From an uncultured Desulfohalobiaceae bacterium (GTDB lineage: Bacteria; Desulfobacterota; Desulfovibrionia; Desulfovibrionales; Desulfonatronovibrionaceae), in NCBI GenBank assembly GCA_913055195.1, contig CAJXJU010000052.1:1-7573 (forward strand): a stretch of 7,573 nt of DNA. Direction: 5' to 3'. Position numbers and translations under genes: made by a program. Shown here piece by piece: positions 5,804 through 7,573 of the stretch (its first letter is position 1; each line of letters opens with the position of its first letter). The notes under the pieces are model-generated. The model was not told the origin of the DNA, made no database searches, and saw only the letters and a list, made by a program, of their open reading frames with translations.

Positions 5804-7438
5804 TCAGTGTGGGCTTGCGTTTGAAGATGGTGGAATTTCTGACAACAATTTAGACAACTTTGTGCTTATCTCTAAAACATCATCCCGCAATTCTGTCTGC
5901 TCAGGCCAATTTAATTTTTGAAAATCTGAAATACGATTCTTCAGGGTGTCAAGCTTGCCCTGCAGGTCCGTAAACAAAAAATCCCAATTAATCGCGGGCC
6001 TGGCCTTTTCCAGATCAAGCCTTGGCTCAAAAATCTTTTCCGGCTTTAAAATACATTCCTCCAAATAATCAGGAATATGCACTTCATATCCAAATCGTTC
6101 TTTGATTAGTCCGGCCAGTATCTTCTGTGCCCTGTACTCACCATGAACCAGAAAAATTTTCATGCCCCTGGTCCTAAAAGAGGATAACCACTCCAGAATC
6201 TGGCTCTGGCCGGCATGGGCTGAAAAGCCATTAATGGTAAAGACCCTGGCCCGTACGGCCAGTTCTTCGCCTAAAATACGGATGGTTTTGGCGCCATCAA
6301 CAATTTTCCGACCAGGCGTTCCCTGGGCCTGAAAGCCTACAAAAACAATACTTACGCCTTCACGCCAGATATTGTGGCGTAAATGATGTTTGATCCTTCC
6401 TGCATTGGCCATTCCACTGGCTGAAATAATAATAGCCGGCCCTGATAACGTATTTAACTCCATGGACTCCTGAGCAGTCAGGGTTAATTTTAAATTAGGC
6501 AGTTGCAAAGGGTCTTCTCCGTTCTCAAGTAATTCTCTGGTTTGCAGATCAAAGTACCTGTGATGTTTGCGAAAAATTTGTGTGGCCTTGATGGCCAGAG
6601 GACTGTCAAGAAATACAGGCATATCCCCCGGCAACTTACCTTCTTTATATAAAAGATAAAGAGAATAAATAACCTCCTGAGTCCTTTCTACTGCAAAAGC
6701 AGGAATAATTACCTTTTCCCCATGACTATAGCTATAGTTGATGGCCTCAGCCAATTCCTCTCTGCTCTGGGTTTCATTTTTATGATCACGATCTCCATAA
6801 GTTGATTCCAGAAATAAAAAATCAGCAATTTCTGAACAATTGGGGTCCTTGACCAAAAGCTGCTTAGGCCGTCCCAGATCTCCTGAAAAAACAAGCTTAA
6901 ATTTTTGATCATTTTCCTCCACCCATATTTCTATAAAAGCAGAACCTAAAATATGCCCGGCATCTTTATACATAACTTTAACGCCTGAAGCGACATCTAT
7001 TTCTTCGAAATACTCGATTGGCTTTAAAAGAGATAAAGCCCTGTCAACATCATTTTGAGTATATAGTGGTTCAAGCTGCTCCTGTCCCCTTCTGGCTCTT
7101 TTTTTATTTTTCCATGCGGCTTCCATCTCCTGGATATGAGCACTATCATATAACATAATCTCCAGAAGATCTTTTGTGGGAGGAGTTACATATATATTCC
7201 CTTTAAATCCTTCCCTGACCAGTCTGGGCAGAAGCCCCGAATGATCAATATGGGCGTGTGTAACCAGAATAAAGTCCAGGTTTTGCGGTTCATAAGGCTC
7301 AATACTCCAGTTTCTTTTCTCAATTTCCCTGTTTCCCTGATACATGCCGCAATCAACAGCAAACCTGGCCCCATTAATTTCCAAGATAAAGCATGACCCT
7401 GTGACAGTACGCGCTGCTCCTAAAAATTTTACCTTCAT
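5804..7438 (-). CDS. Beta-CASP metallo-beta-lactamase-fold protein, probable ribonuclease
   Basis: Member of the MBL/beta-CASP family (YSH1/CPSF73-like, COG1236 style), probably a zinc-dependent RNA endonuclease in the cytoplasm. Numbered from the ATG at 7438 (544 residues): HAHIDHSG at 61-68 is MBL motif 2, H162 (GHILGSA) motif 3, D187 (SGDLGR) motif 4; E211 (ESTYGDR), H408 (FSAHAG) and H432 (VHGE) match beta-CASP motifs A, B and C; SASGMANAGRIKHHL at 339-353 is also typical. All metal and catalytic residues expected by the family are present. Residues about 465-544 extend past the core as a charged, probably helical tail. A TTG four codons upstream (7450) keeps the frame open but overlaps the GGAGG ribosome-binding site, so ATG 7438 is preferred. 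It is the first gene of the run, followed by rsmD after 7 nt. The RNA target is unknown. Confidence 0.93.
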   Translation of the reverse strand: MKVKFLGAARTVTGSCFILEINGARFAVDCGMYQGNREIEKRNWSIEPYEPQNLDFILVTHAHIDHSGLLPRLVREGFKGNIYVTPPTKDLLEIMLYDSAHIQEMEAAWKNKKRARRGQEQLEPLYTQNDVDRALSLLKPIEYFEEIDVASGVKVMYKDAGHILGSAFIEIWVEENDQKFKLVFSGDLGRPKQLLVKDPNCSEIADFLFLESTYGDRDHKNETQSREELAEAINYSYSHGEKVIIPAFAVERTQEVIYSLYLLYKEGKLPGDMPVFLDSPLAIKATQIFRKHHRYFDLQTRELLENGEDPLQLPNLKLTLTAQESMELNTLSGPAIIISASGMANAGRIKHHLRHNIWREGVSIVFVGFQAQGTPGRKIVDGAKTIRILGEELAVRARVFTINGFSAHAGQSQILEWLSSFRTRGMKIFLVHGEYRAQKILAGLIKERFGYEVHIPDYLEECILKPEKIFEPRLDLEKARPAINWDFLFTDLQGKLDTLKNRISDFQKLNWPEQTELRDDVLEISTKLSKLLSEIPPSSNASPH

Positions 7439-7443
7439 ACTTT

Positions 7444-7448
7444 CCTCC
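7444..7448 (-). promoter_or_regulatory. Ribosome-binding site of the beta-CASP gene
   Basis: GGAGG on the minus strand lies 5 bases before the ATG at 7438-7436. It decides the start, because the alternative TTG codon at 7450-7448 overlaps the site itself. Confidence 0.85.
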
Positions 7449-7505
7449 AAAAATTTATCGTTTTAAAACAAAACCATCTCTGGAGAGCTTGCCAGAATAA
7501 CCAAC

Positions 7506-7528
7506 AAGTTGATCAAAGGACTCAACTT
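7506..7528. repeat. Inverted repeat that competes with the edge repeat
   Basis: AAGTTGA (7506-7512) and TCAACTT (7522-7528) are perfect 7-base complements separated by 9 bases. The right arm is shared with the neighbouring hairpin CAACT/AGTTG (7524-7537), so only one of the two structures could form at a time. Whether this is regulatory or simply repeat-derived cannot be told from the sequence. Confidence 0.45.
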
Positions 7529-7538
7529 TCTGAGTTGC
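7519..7538 (+). repeat. Copy 2 of the 20-bp edge repeat
   Basis: GACTCAACTTTCTGAGTTGC on the plus strand differs at one position from copy 1 on the minus strand at 53-72. It holds the same CAACT/AGTTG stem with a 5-base loop. The position is about 80 bases upstream of the first gene, outside any coding region, as is copy 1. Confidence 0.6.
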
Positions 7539-7573
7539 AAAAAATGTTCAATCTTTTCAGTAGATTACAAAAC

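Larger units (their letters stand above)
7449..7573. other. Upstream leader/promoter region of the gene run
   Basis: AT-rich non-coding sequence ahead of the first gene. It contains a perfect 10-bp palindrome GTTTTAAAAC (7460-7469) close to the ribosome-binding site, the edge repeat at 7519-7538 and an overlapping inverted repeat at 7506-7528. The operon promoter should lie here or beyond the edge, but no -35/-10 pair with good match and spacing stands out, and no convincing sigma-54 site is visible. Confidence 0.45.

Noticed and set aside
6709..7374. Short minus-strand frames inside the beta-CASP gene
   Set aside because: They lie in other frames of a well-supported gene and show no domain or start signal.
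7439..7450. TTG start of the beta-CASP gene at 7450
   Set aside because: The codon overlaps the GGAGG ribosome-binding site that serves the ATG at 7438, which gives the usual family N terminus MKVKFLGAA.

Overview
The window reads as a chromosomal segment of a Gram-negative bacterium, most likely a Desulfobacterota/deltaproteobacterial lineage such as Desulfovibrionales. That placement rests on recalled protein style (RsmD, CoaD and the beta-CASP enzyme), the pairing of a Tat-type Amidase_3 with a SpoIID/LytB protein, and a G+C content of roughly 40-45% judged by eye. It is an inference; no search was possible. I see no integrase, transposase, phage gene, CRISPR array, tRNA or rRNA.

All seven credible genes lie on the minus strand and read from right to left as one tightly packed, probably operonic, run. 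In transcription order they are: a beta-CASP metallo-beta-lactamase-fold (probable ribonuclease) protein (7438-5804); rsmD, 16S rRNA m2G966 methyltransferase (5796-5230); coaD, phosphopantetheine adenylyltransferase (5251-4760); miaA, tRNA dimethylallyltransferase (4763-3840); a TPR + SpoIID/LytB peptidoglycan protein (3819-2221); a Tat-exported TPR + N-acetylmuramoyl-L-alanine amidase (2062-923); and a secreted all-TPR protein (921-88). Junctions are 7 nt, a 22-nt overlap, a 4-nt ATGA overlap, 20 nt, 158 nt and 1 nt. The single wide gap, 2063-2220, is filled by a purine-rich heptamer repeat.

The first four genes are housekeeping functions in RNA processing/modification and CoA synthesis. The last three form an envelope module. 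An amidase that strips stem peptides sits next to a SpoIID-type enzyme, a family known to cleave peptide-free (denuded) glycan, followed by a periplasmic TPR protein. All three carry TPRs, and the amidase TPR segment aligns without gaps to the start of the downstream TPR protein.

The two most unusual non-coding signals are: (1) heptamers AAGGATG/AAGGAGG (sense strand) between spoIID-like and amidase genes, whose variants are themselves a consensus Shine-Dalgarno and a start codon, with the last unit supplying the likely amidase ATG; and (2) a 20-bp sequence present at both edges of the window in inverted orientation with 19/20 identity, bracketing the gene run. I found no complete new defence or mobile system.
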